64,000 bases of DNA. Source: Hippasteria phrygiana. Its lineage: Eukaryota > Echinodermata > Asteroidea > Valvatida > Goniasteridae. Shown piece after piece: positions 32,538 through 43,989 of this stretch; within the stretch, counting starts at the first letter, position 1; every line of letters starts with the position of its first letter. The stretch spans positions 496,001 to 560,000 of the forward strand of contig JAZGUH010000152.1 of assembly GCA_037893225.1 (NCBI GenBank), in the 5' to 3' direction. The position numbers and the translations under genes were made by a program. Below the pieces are notes generated by a model. The model had not been told where the DNA came from. It saw only the letters and a list, made by a program, of their open reading frames with translations, and ran no database searches.

Positions 32538-34350
32538 GACCAGTTTCCTAATAAATTCAAATTTATGCACGCATGCGCACAAATGGGACCTGCAGGCAAA
32601 AAGCGAAATCGGCCAATTGAAAATGTACAGGGGTCAAAACAGTTTTGTCATTTTCTCTCAATTTCTCCAAGATTTGTCCCATTTGGCTTTTGAAAAGTCC
32701 CTGAAATCGTCATAGGTATTACTTTCTGGTCTAAGTGGTTTTGTGGGGTACAAAATATAAACTTTAAAAAATGTTTTTGTCCCGTTCGCACGAGGTCAAA
32801 GAATTAGGCAGGGCTCCTTTCCACACGAGTGCCAATAACTAACCGTGTGCTTCGGGGTACCATCCACGTTGCACTTTTTGCCGCTGACAATCGCAGCGTG
32901 ATTTTCGCGTGGGGCAGCCCGGGCTTAACGCACAATCTCCGGTCAACCTGACCGTCTGTGCACGGTGAAATCATTTTGTCCGGCGTGGATGGCTGAAGCA
33001 CATCGTATACTGACGTGTTCAACTGTAATCCTCTCGTGAATGTCATTCTAGTATAACGTTATTTTCACTATTTTGATGGCGAAAAACATCCAGAACAACA
33101 ATGGTTTTAAGCTGTAGCGTGTATGGATGCGAGAGAAAATAAAGAGTTAAGTCCCCCTTCCCCCAAAAACAAAATAAACAATCATAAAAAGAAATAATAA
33201 TATAGTAAATAGAATAGAATAACACATTCGGATTTCTTCAAGAAATTCCCTTTATGTGGCCATTACTAAATTGTAAACAGACATGGTTCTACGAGGGGGC
33301 TCACCCCCCCCCCCCCAAAAAAAAAAAGAGAGAGAGAAAAGAAACAATAGAAATTTACAACCAAAAGCTAAACTTGAAGGTTTTCAAAACTTAAAAAATG
33401 TTATCTTCCCAAGAATAATGTAAGCCCTCAAAATTGGTGTACATGTAAAACCGCCCCTGATGTTGCAGAACTAGTTGAGGATCATTTGCAAATTTGTTTT
33501 TGATTAATAGAATATTTAATTCAGGCCAATGATGTATATTTTGTCCAAATAATTATGAAAAGTCAACAGAAGTTAATGGTGCATGGTGTGTCAAAGTCAT
33601 CGTATAAAAGCTATAGGATATTTTGAGGTCCAAATCATTGTTTGATGAAGGGCTTATTTGCTTGAACACTCTGGAGAAAACATGTCTAATTTAAATGGTG
33701 GTTTAAGAATTGCAATTCTTTAATGACTGTATTACACTACTTTGGTTAAAACAAACTGAACTTTCTGAAGTGATACTTGGCATTAATTAGAGAATGTAAA
33801 TTTTTCTATTCAGCACCAAAATAGTAAAAATACCGTAATACTAGAATGACATTCACGAGAGGATTACAGTTGCACACGTCAGTATACGATGTGCTTCAGC
33901 CATCCACGCCGGACAAAATGATTTCACCGTGCGCAGACTGTCAGGTTGACCGGAGATAGTGCGTTGAGCGCTAAGCCCGGGCCGCCCCACGCGAAAATCA
34001 CGCTGCGATTTTCATAATGTCAGCGGCAAAAGGTGCAACGTGGATGGTACCCCGAAGCACACGGTTAGTTATTGGCACTCGTGTGGAAAGGAGCCCTGCT
34101 TAATTCCTTTGGCTTCGCATTTTTAAAAGTTTTATTTTGTACCTCCAAAAAACCACTTAGACCAGAAAGTAATACCTATGACGATTTCAGGGACTTTTCA
34201 AAAGCCAAATGGGACAAATCTTGGAGAAATTGAGAGAAAATGCCAACTTTTTGGACCCCTGTACATTTTCAATGGGCCAATTTCGCTTTTTGCCTCCAGG
34301 TCCATTTATGCGCATGCGTACATGAATTGGAATTTATTAGGAAACTGGTC
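32538..34350. mobile_element. Large inverted repeat: arms of about 515 bp, spacer of about 780 bp
   Basis: The left arm 32538-33054 (starts GACCAGTTTCCTAATAAATT) and right arm 33838-34350 (ends AATTTATTAGGAAACTGGTC) are reverse complements with roughly one mismatch in ten and small indels. The spacer is AT-rich with a poly-C/poly-A stretch near 33306-33327 and no coding frame. It is either a foldback transposon or an inverted duplication; no target duplication was found. Confidence 0.8.
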
Positions 34351-34391
34351 TACTGTATAAAGGCTGCATTAAACAGATTTGGTCGACCTGC

Positions 34392-34463
34392 TGTTGTGGC
34401 TATATTGGTAGACCGTGGGGCTTTAAAACACGAGGCCTGGGTTTGAATCATTTCCCCTGTTTC
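34392..34463 (+). other. Possible tRNA-derived SINE head
   Basis: TGGCTATATTGGTAGACC resembles an A box region and GGGTTTGAATC a B box, at tRNA-like spacing. Stem pairing is poor. No tail or second copy was seen in the window. Confidence 0.3.
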
Positions 34464-35149
34464 TTTTTCTTGTACTAATGTGGTGTGGAGAATTTTATTT
34501 CAAGGGAAAACAATCCCGAGAACCTGTCTTTCAGCTCCAAGTACACAGAAACACTATGGCAGTTGTGGATTACGAACAAAATTGCCACGTGGCCAATTAA
34601 ATGCCATTTCTCAAAAAAGGGTTTTGGCTCCGTCTCCGGCCAGAGTGCCAGACCCTTCTGTTTTTGAAGCAAAGGTAAAGGCTAGCCTGTGACTTCCTAC
34701 AGACAGCAACAGCTCTGGTATAACCAGACCAAATCGTAGCCTATACATCCAGGGTAAAAACTCATGAAGGCCGAGCTCAAAGCCAAAGCTGATTGGGAAT
34801 AGCCTGAAACTGAAGGACAATGAGTAATTCTTTTTTCACTTTTGGCAACCACGACCACAGAGGTATGATCTTACAGGACCATTTGCACAATTTTTGTAAC
34901 TCATCCAAGATGAATTTCGTTACTGCTGAACGAATTCCGATATGTAAACAAGGTGTTCATATGCTTGTATATAAGGTAATTTTTTATTAAGATATATAAT
35001 ACATGCTCAAGGCACACATTACCATGATAAATCCCCCCAAATTTATTCTCCTTGGTTAGTTATCTAACCTATTTCCAAGGTCTGAGTGTAAAAATTCGAC
35101 CATAATGTGTTATAATACAGAGACATGTGGAAAAACCAAAATCATTGAC
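34464..35149. other. Non-coding spacer between the inverted repeat and the satellite
   Basis: No gene, repeat or RNA that I can support. Confidence 0.5.
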
Positions 35150-38100
35150 GTCCGAACATTCAGACTGGCACCGCACATAGTGCAGCCTGTACGCAACCAA
35201 AGCACCAAGGGCACCACTCTGAATTGACATCCAGTCATTCAGACTGGCGCCGCACATAGTGCATCCTGTACGCAACCAAAGCGCCAAGGGCACCACTCTG
35301 AATTGACATCCAGTCATTCAGACTGGCGCCGCACATATAGTGCATCCTGTACGCAACCAAAGCACCAAGGGCACCACTCCGAATTGACATCCAGTCATTC
35401 AGACTGGCACCGCACATAGTGCATCCTGTACGCAACCAAAGCACCAAGGGCACCACTCCGAATTGACATCCAGTCATTCAGACTGGCACCGCACATAGTG
35501 CATCCTGTACGCAACCAAAGCACCAAGGGCACCACTCTGAATTGACATCCAGTCATTCAGACTGGCGCCGCACATAGTGCATCCTGTACGCAACCAAAGC
35601 GCCAAGGGCACCACTCTGAATTGACATCCAGTCATTCAGACTGGTGCCGCACATAGTGCATCCTGTACGCAACCAAAGCGCCAAGGGCACCACTCTGAAT
35701 TGACATCCAGTCATTCAGACTGGTGCCGCACATAGTGCATCCTGTACGCAACCAAAGCGCCAAGGGCACCACTCTGAATTGACATCCAGTCATTCAGACT
35801 GGTGCCGCACATAGTGCATCCTGTATGCAACCAAAGCGCCAAGGGCACCGCTCTGAATTGACATCCAGTCATTCAGACTGGTGCCGCACATAGTGCATCC
35901 TGTATGCAACCAAAGCGCCAAGGGCACCGCTCTGAATTGACATCCAGTCATTCAGACTGGTGCCGCACATAGTGCATCCTGTATGCAACCAAAGCGCCAA
36001 GGGCACCGCTCTGAATTGACATCCAGTCATTCAGACTGGTGCCGCACATAGTGCATCCTGTACGCAACCAAAGCGCCAAGGGCACCGCTCTGAATTGACA
36101 TCCAGTCATTCAGACTGGTGCCGCACATAGTGCATCCTGTACGCAACCAAAGCGCCAAGGGCACCACTCTGAATTGACATCCAGTCATTCAGACTGGTGC
36201 CGCACATAGTGCATCCTGTACGCAACCAAAGCGCCAAGGGCACCACTCTGAATTGACATCCAGTCATTCAGACTGGTGCCGCACATAGTGCATCCTGTAC
36301 GCAACCAAAGCGCCAAGGGCACCACTCTGAATTGACATCCAGTCATTCAGACTGGTGCCGCACATAGTGCATCCTGTACGCAACCAAAGCGCCAAGGGCA
36401 CCACTCTGAATTGACATCCAGTCATTCAGACTGGCGCCGCACATAGTGCATCCTGTATGCAACCAAAGCGCCAAGGGCACCACTCTGAATTGACATCCAG
36501 TCATTCAGACTGGTGCCGCACATAGTGCATCCTGTACGCAACCAAAGCGCCAAGGGCACCACTCTGAATTGACATCCAGTCATTCAGACTGGTGCCGCAC
36601 ATAGTGCATCCTGTACGCAACCAAAGCGCCAAGGGCACCACTCCGAATTGACATCCAGTCATTCAGACTGGCGCCGCACATATAGTGCATCCTGTACGCA
36701 ACCAAAGCACCAAGGGCACCACTCCGAATTGACATCCAGTCATTCAGACTGGCACCGCACATAGTGCATCCTGTACGCAACCAAAGCACCAAGGGCACCA
36801 CTCTGAATTGACATCCAGTCATTCAGACTGGCGCCGCACATAGTGCATCCTGTACGCAACCAAAGCGCCAAGGGCACCACTCTGAATTGACATCCAGTCA
36901 TTCAGACTGGTGCCGCACATAGTGCATCCTGTACGCAACCAAAGCGCCAAGGGCACCACTCTGAATTGACATCCAGTCATTCAGACTGGTGCCGCACATA
37001 GTGCATCCTGTACGCAACCAAAGCGCCAAGGGCACCACTCTGAATTGACATCCAGTCATTCAGACTGGTGCCGCACATAGTGCATCCTGTACGCAACCAA
37101 AGCGCCAAGGGCACCACTCTGAATTGACATCCAGTCATTCAGACTGGTGCCGCACATAGTGCATCCTGTATGCAACCAAAGCGCCAAGGGCACCGCTCTG
37201 AATTGACATCCAGTCATTCAGACTGGTGCCGCACATAGTGCATCCTGTATGCAACCAAAGCGCCAAGGGCACCGCTCTGAATTGACATCCAGTCATTCAG
37301 ACTGGTGCCGCACATAGTGCATCCTGTATGCAACCAAAGCGCCAAGGGCACCGCTCTGAATTGACATCCAGTCATTCAGACTGGTGCCGCACATAGTGCA
37401 TCCTGTATGCAACCAAAGCGCCAAGGGCACCGCTCTGAATTGACATCCAGTCATTCAGACTGGTGCCGCACATAGTGCATCCTGTAGGCAACCAAAGCGC
37501 CAAGGGCACCGCTCTGAATTGACATCCAGTCATTCAGACTGGCGCCGCACATAGTGCATCCTGTACGCAACCAAAGCGCCAAGGGCACCGCTCTGAATTG
37601 ACATCCAGTCATTCAGACTGGCGCCGCACATAGTGCATCCTGTACGCAACCAAAGCGCCAAGGGCACCGCTCTGAATTGACATCCAGTCATTCAGACTGG
37701 CGCCGCACATAGTGCATCCTGTACGCAACCAAAGCGCCAAGGGCACCGCTCTGAATTGACATCCAGTCATTCAGACTGGCGCCGCACATAGTGCATGCTG
37801 TACGCAACCAAAGCGCCAAGGGCACCGCTCTGAATTGACATCCAGTCATTCAGACTGGCGCCGCACATAGTGCATCCTGTACGCAACCAAAGCGCCAAGG
37901 GCACCGCTCTGAATTGACATCCAGTCATTCAGACTGGCGCCGCACATAGTGCATCCTGTACGCAACCAAAGCGCCAAGGGCACCGCTCTGAATTGACATC
38001 CAGTCATTCAGACTGGCGCCGCACATAGTGCATCCTGTACGCAACCAAAGCGCCAAGGGCACCGCTCTGAATTGACATCCAGTCATTCAGACTGGCGCCG

Positions 38101-39416
38101 CACATAGTGCATCCTGTACGCAACCAAAGCGCCAAGGGCACCGCTCTGAATTGACATCCAGTCATTCAGACTGGCGCCGCACATAGTGCATCCTGTACGC
38201 AACCAAAGCGCCAAGGGCACCGCTCTGAATTGACATCCAGTCATTCAGACTGGTACCGCACATAGTGCATCCTGTACGCAACCAAAGCGCCAAGGGCACC
38301 GCTCTGAATTGACATCCAGTCATTCAGACTGGCGCCGCACATAGTGCATCCTGTATGCAACCAAAGCGCCAAGGGCACCGCTCTGAATTGACATCCAGTC
38401 ATTCAGACTGGCGCCGCACATAGTGCATCCTGTACGCAACCAAAGCGCCAAGGGCACCGCTCTGAATTGACATCCAGTCATTCAGACTGGCGCCGCACAT
38501 AGTGCATCCTGTATGCAACCAAAGCGCCAAGGGCACCGCTCTGAATTGACATCCAGTCATTCAGACTGGTGCCGCACATAGTGCATCCTGTACGCAACCA
38601 AAGCGCCAAGGGCACCCCTCTGAATTGACATCCAGTCATTCAGACTGGTGCCGCACATAGTGCATCCTGTACGCAACCAAAGCGCCAAGGGCACCACTCT
38701 GAATTGACATCCAGTCATTCAGACTGGTGCCGCACATAGTGCATCCTGTACGCAACCAAAGCGCCAAGGGCACCACTCTGAATTGACATCCAGTCATTCA
38801 GACTGGTGCCGCACATAGTGCATCCTGTACGCAACCAAAGCGCCAAGGGCACCACTCTGAATTGACATCCAGTCATTCAGACTGGTGCCGCACATAGTGC
38901 ATCCTGTACGCAACCAAAGCGCCAAGGGCACCACTCTGAATTGACATCCAGTCATTCAGACTGGCGCCGCACATAGTGCATCCTGTATGCAACCAAAGCG
39001 CCAAGGGCACCACTCTGAATTGACATCCAGTCATTCAGACTGGCGCCGCACATAGTGCATCCTGTATGCAACCAAAGCGCCAAGGGCACCACTCTGAATT
39101 GACATCCAGTCATTCAGACTGGTGCCGCACATAGTGCATCCTGTACGCAACCAAAGCGCCAAGGGCACCACTCTGAATTGACATCCAGTCATTCAGACTG
39201 GCGCCGCACATAGTGCATCCTGTATGCAACCAAAGCGCCAAGGGCACCACTCTGAATTGACATCCAGTCATTCAGACTGGCGCCGCACATAGTGCATCCT
39301 GTACGCAACCAAAGCGCCAAGGGCACCACTCTGAATTGACATCCAGTCATTCAGACTGGTGCCGCACATAGTGCATCCTGTACGCAACCAAAGCGCCAAG
39401 GGCACCTCTCTGAATT
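35150..39416. repeat. Satellite array, 54 monomers of 79 bp
   Basis: From the first CAGACTGG (35161) to the last (39352) is 4191 bp, exactly 51 steps of 79 plus 2 of 81. Each monomer contains CCAGTC-ATTCA-GACTGG, a 6-bp hairpin. Variation is confined to few sites: G(C/T/A)(G/A)CC after GACTGG, GTA(C/T)GC, AAGC(G/A)CC and CACC(A/G)CT(C/T)(T/C)G. The 2-bp TA insertion occurs at 35331 and 36676. Period 79 is not a multiple of 3, so the short minus-strand frames are repeat translations. The ends are sharp on both sides. Confidence 0.97.
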
Positions 39417-40232
39417 CCAACGGTCTGACTTTTCCCAACCAAACTGGCGTCTCCGAAATTATTTTCGTCAATGATTTTCAGAAAAAACGTCACCGTGACA
39501 TTTTCAAGGGATGGTCGTGTACATTATTATATCCTACTTTTATATGATCTTTCCAACCATTGCAAATTTAGGCCTCCGGGGTAGTGTGTCCCTTTAAATT
39601 GGAATTAAAGTAGTTTAACTGTTATATTTCAAACATCCATATTACTGCGCTCTTATATCAAACATTATATTCGTACAGAACACGATATCAATGTGTTTAT
39701 AAATACTGCATGTGATAAAGATTGGAACAAGCAAATCCGTATTTTGACAAAGATAGTTTAATACTTATTTTTAACGAATGAAAGTACTATGATAAGTTTC
39801 CGGTATTAGGATGGCAACTGTCAATATCGATAAGGGAATCTTAAACATTTTGGCAGGTTGATCCCTCGCCCTGCATATAGACAGGAGGGTCGGCTTACAT
39901 GTTTTATTTCTTGGTTTAATTTATAAAAACAAAAGGACAAGAGTAGTTTGCTTATTACGCGAAACCATCGTAAGTTTACTTTGGATAGCAGAGGTACTTA
40001 ACTCTGAAGTAAAAAGTTCACGATCTGAAAAGTTGAAAAGTTCATCTGTACTGTAGAAGATGGCTAAGAGAAAATCCGCATTTTTTTTTTAGAAAATGCA
40101 TCCAGCAAACCGTTGTTACGGAAGTAATAATTTCGAAGATTTCTGAAATGAGGGTATGACTTGTTAAGGCAACATAAACAAAATTATGTTTAGCGTCCTT
40201 TCGTTTTCAAAAAAGGAAGGAGGAGGCCCTTT
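39417..40232. other. Non-coding DNA right of the satellite
   Basis: AT-rich, no gene or RNA seen. Confidence 0.5.
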
Positions 40233-40520
40233 GTGTACTTCTATTTTCTGATCATTTCAGGCAATATTTTCCAAAATGGCCGCACCATTTCTTTTTCAAG
40301 ATGGCTTTCTGTGACATTGGAGTCATCAAAAATTATTCAAAACATACAAAGATCGACTGGAAGGCATTCCCTCTCTTCCCTTTACATTATATGGCATTTT
40401 GGGGAAATGAAAACACAAAACCATTTAAAACAAACAAACAAACATATAAAAACGCATGCAGACGCGAAAAAGGAAGCGTGCGGGGACGCTAAACACGTTT
40501 TTTCTTAATTCTGCCTTATA
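40233..40520. repeat. Diverged relative of 15335-15580
   Basis: It shares GGCAATATTTTCCAAAATGG, TTTCAAGATGGCTTTC and CCCTCTTCCCTTT with copies A and B in the same order, then a short ACAA run. It is an older scrap of the duplicated block. Reading frames across it are not conserved. Confidence 0.5.
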
Positions 40521-40879
40521 GTAATTATCCTGAATTTATGTCTTTAAATGATGTATACGCCATGAGTGCCTGTTTAGTATACAGCGGCTGCATAAATGTA
40601 TGGTGATGGTGTCAAGAAATTCTATAAAACTCAAAAAGTAAGACAGAGTTCATATAATTCTGATAGGGAGTCAGAAAAGGAATCAGATTGTGTTGATGTA
40701 ATAGAGTGATCTCTGAAATGTAGTATACAACATTTGTTTTTGCTGTATTTATTTCTTTTTTTTAGAAATGAATGGATTTGGGGGTTAGTATTTTATAGCA
40801 AATACTGTAAAACTGACCTGTTTAAAGTTTTGTGTGCACAGATGCTGGGAAAACAAAGATGAAAAAATGCTGTTATTGT

Positions 40880-41124
40880 AGTCTGGTTCCCTGACCCTGC
40901 AAAACGAGGCAATTGATGGTAAGCACTTATCCAGAACCACCAAAATGACATCGTCATGTATTACTGAAAATGCACAGGCCTTAATTGAATAAGCACAAGG
41001 CCTTATTGAATAGGCACAAGGCGCGATGCGCGCGACGATGTCATTTTGGTGGTTCTGGATACTTTTAAGTGCTTACCGCAATGGATATAGACGTCAGGGA
41101 ATTACCAGGTCGGGAAACTGGACT
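40880..41124. repeat. AGTCTGGTTCCC-family hairpin, interrupted
   Basis: The ends AGTCTGGTTCCCTGACC and CCAGGTCGGGAAACTGGACT match 10651-10730. The middle is split by the nested element at 40918-41077. Confidence 0.7.
40918..41077. mobile_element. 160-bp MITE nested in the hairpin element
   Basis: GGTAAGCACTTATCCAGAAC at the left pairs with GGATACTTTTAAGTGCTTACC at the right, and CACCAAAATGACATCGTC with its complement further in. The flanks GCAATTGAT (40909-40917) and GCAATGGAT (41078-41086) look like a 9-bp duplication with one change, as in Mutator-like insertions. The centre has AAGGCGCGATGCGCGC. Confidence 0.7.
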
Positions 41125-41309
41125 ATTTCCAACGATGCTCGGCTCGAAATTGATACCAAAAAATCCACTTTTCTTGAAAATGACAGCACACCAGGTGCCA
41201 TGATTTCACACAGGATGCTTGAGACGTATTATTTATTGCAGGCACGTAGATGTTTCATAATAATTCAGTAGTTTTGTTGTTTGATGTTTGCAAATGTTGC
41301 ATATTACTT

Positions 41310-41425
41310 TAAGCCCCACCCATTGACGCAGTGACCAATCATTGCTGCGACTATGGTCAGACAAAAGTGACGGACGTGTGACGTACGCGGCTGTGATTGG
41401 TCAGTACGTCACGGGGCGGTGCTTA
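41310..41425. repeat. Hairpin MITE with GACCAATCA arms
   Basis: TAAGCCCCACCCATTGACGC..GTGACCAATCA at the left pairs imperfectly with TGATTGGTCAGTACGTCACG..GGTGCTTA at the right. The CCAAT words could act as NF-Y sites, but that is only inference. Confidence 0.6.
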
Positions 41426-42746
41426 ATGAATCCAGCTTAATGAATCGGTTTATTCAGAGGTAAAGAAACCGCGAAATGGTTACTGTAACATCATTTTCAC
41501 TTTACCATTGATTTTGTTGTCTTCAGAGATGCAGCACCTTACCGTGCACTTTAAGTAGCTATCAAAGAATAAATGATTAAAATGTTTCTTGTGACCGGAT
41601 CCCACGAAATGAGTCTTAAGGTCATCTTTTGACTGGTTAGTATTTTACTTGCATTAGAAAGAGCATACTTGGCTCCTCATTTTGATATATCACTCAGTTT
41701 GACATCCTGATGAATTATGGGTGAAAACCTTGACAGTTCCTATTGATTTCCACTGTATAAGTCATGTTTAAGGGCCTGTAACTCAAAAGTAACTCTGGTG
41801 ATTTGTGACTCATTGTGTTGGGTCGGGTCACAAATGTTTGCAGTGATATCGACAGAGTGTATATAACTTGAGTATTTATTATTCTATCTGAAAAGCTGTC
41901 TTCTTCCTTTTAAATGAACAGATGACAAGAACCTGCTTTCAAGACTTATCGAATATAACACTTTGTATAATCTTCAGAAATGTTTTGTCCTTCTAATAAT
42001 GTCCTTTCCAATCATACCACATTAATTTGAAATCAGATGTATTTGCCGAAAATTGTATTTATCAAATCATTGTATAGTGGAAGTTTATGCAACAGCTATC
42101 GCAAATGGAGGCGTTGTAATGGCTCTTTGTAAAATGTATGTATACATTTAGATATCATTTGTGCATATTAAATTCAGCCTAAATAATCTTTCATTTAGAA
42201 ACGTCCTTTACGTACGTCTTCCATTCTATCAAACAAGGATGCTAGTTTTGTAATGGAAACTTGTCGTACATGACACATTTAATTATCCGTATATATTCCC
42301 TGTGTTGTTCATAAATCATTATAATGCACAAAGTGTATACAGTGATCAGTCATTTAAAGTATTGAATATGATTTATTTGAGTTGTTATACGCTGCGAAAA
42401 CGGTGATTAAGACCATGCAGCATCTGTATTGAATATTTGTTTGTGTATTTATTTTTGCATTTAATAGCAAATATTTTGAGTTCTTTATAAACATATTTTT
42501 ATAATTTGCTGTACATCGAACCGCAATCCGACCTTTTTGGCCGTGAGAGTTGATTTATTAGAAATAACTAAAACAAGGAATGGATGGTTCAATAATAGAT
42601 ACCACATGATGTTAACACCATGGCATTTGTCTGTAGTGTCCGGTTCTGTCATTTCGTCAGTGTACCAAAGCGCTGAAATCCTGACTCTTGATCCTGATTC
42701 TGACATGAATATCCGACTCTTTTATACCCTTGATGGTCTATATTAA
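41426..42746. other. Non-coding, mostly unique stretch
   Basis: No gene, RNA or repeat that I can support across about 1.3 kb. It is one of the few long parts of the window with no match elsewhere in it. Confidence 0.5.
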
Positions 42747-42945
42747 GCATGGGCGGCGATCTCGGGAGGGGGAAGGGGGAAGGGGAACACGTCCCGCCTA
42801 ATATTTTAGGCGGCGGAACGACTATGACAGCCCCCCCCCCCCCCCCCTACCGCCTTTCCCCTTGTCATATACATTCTATGGGTCAATTGGCTTTTAATGC
42901 ACCAGTATGCACCAGAATACACAAAGATCAGCACATATTTTAAAA
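42747..42945. repeat. Repeat starting GGGCGGCGATC, first member
   Basis: It shares the order GGGCGGCGATC, G-rich tract, CACRTCCC, AATAT, C-run, ATGGGTCA, TTGGCTTT and CACCAGAATAC with 43564-43925. The shared order over about 200 bp marks two members of one family. Confidence 0.65.
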
Positions 42946-43563
42946 AATGTCCCAGAAGACGTACACAAGAAACACCGAGTGGAAAACAATTATTGTTGAC
43001 GAGAAATCGCCGGCGCTCCCAGCTCGTTGAGCACACTGATCTCCATGTATAAAAATCTGGATTGCGCATTGGCCGCTGCGCGCTTGGCGCACAAATGTCG
43101 CCAGCATGCCGCCATGTTTCCACTCCCCATTGAACGTAATTGGTTATTTTGAAATAACTGTGCGTGCACGCGCGCGCGCATTTGTTGAACATCCAAAATA
43201 GACATTGTGACGCATCTAGTCCTAGCCATAGCGCGCGCCTGCCTGCCTCCCTGGGCCCTGTGTGCACGTATATGCAGGCTTATACCATGGAGAAATAAGA
43301 CATGCTTATACGTTCTCGTTACGTTTAGGGATACGGCTATGGATGGAGTGGTAATGTGGCGGATGCATCTACAAAGTGCATGGCCAAAGCGCAATCCAGA
43401 TTGTTTTTATAGAGATCAGTGGTCGAGCACAGCGAATGTCAAAGTACCAGACTGACTGTTGATTGGGCATAGCGCCCTCACGATGCCTTCTTTTTTTCCT
43501 TCACAAAAGCCAGAATGGCATTGCATTGGTGATGGCACGATAATGTCCGTCCACACTGCCGTG

Positions 43564-43925
43564 CATGGGCGGCGATCGGGAGGGCGGCGATCCCGAGGGG
43601 GGGGGAGGCGAGGCGAGGCGAGGCGAGGCGAGGCGAGGCGAGGCGAGGCGAGGCGAGGCGAGGCGAGGCGAGGCGAGGCGAGGCGAGGCGAGGCGAGGCG
43701 AGGCGAGGCGAGGCGAGGCGAGGCGAGGCGAGGCGAGGCGAGGGACACATCCCCACCAAATATCTTGGGCAGAGGGGACTCTGCTTTGGCAGTGTCCCCC
43801 CCCCCCCCCCAAAAAAAGAATAATGCACCCGTCATAATAAATTATACATTTTATGGGTCATTGGCTTTTTAACGCACCGGTAGGCCTATTCACCAGAATA
43901 CCAAAAGAACAGCACAGATTTTTAA
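43564..43925. repeat. Repeat starting GGGCGGCGATC, second member with expansion
   Basis: Same element as 42747-42945 but with a GAGGC pentanucleotide array inside and its own C-run at 43796-43810. Confidence 0.65.
43605..43740. repeat. (GAGGC)27 pentanucleotide array
   Basis: About 27 perfect units. It is open in all three plus frames and all three minus frames (period 5), so long overlapping reading frames appear on both strands. None has flanking protein support. Confidence 0.97.
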
Positions 43926-43989
43926 CGTTGACGAGAAATCGGCACAACTGCCTGCGGGAACCTAACAATTGGCGGTACGCCTGGTTCGA

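Noticed and set aside
35150..39416. CRISPR-like regular repeat array
   Set aside because: There are no unique spacers; whole 79-bp units repeat head to tail in animal DNA.
35069..39471. About 80-codon minus-strand frames with MTGCQFRVVPL and a repeated CGASLND
   Set aside because: They read through three 79-bp monomers; the frame shifts every monomer, so no protein is conserved.
43416..43872. Overlapping 90-139 codon frames rich in GEARR or SPRLA
   Set aside because: They are translations of the GAGGC array in several frames, without any flanking protein signal.
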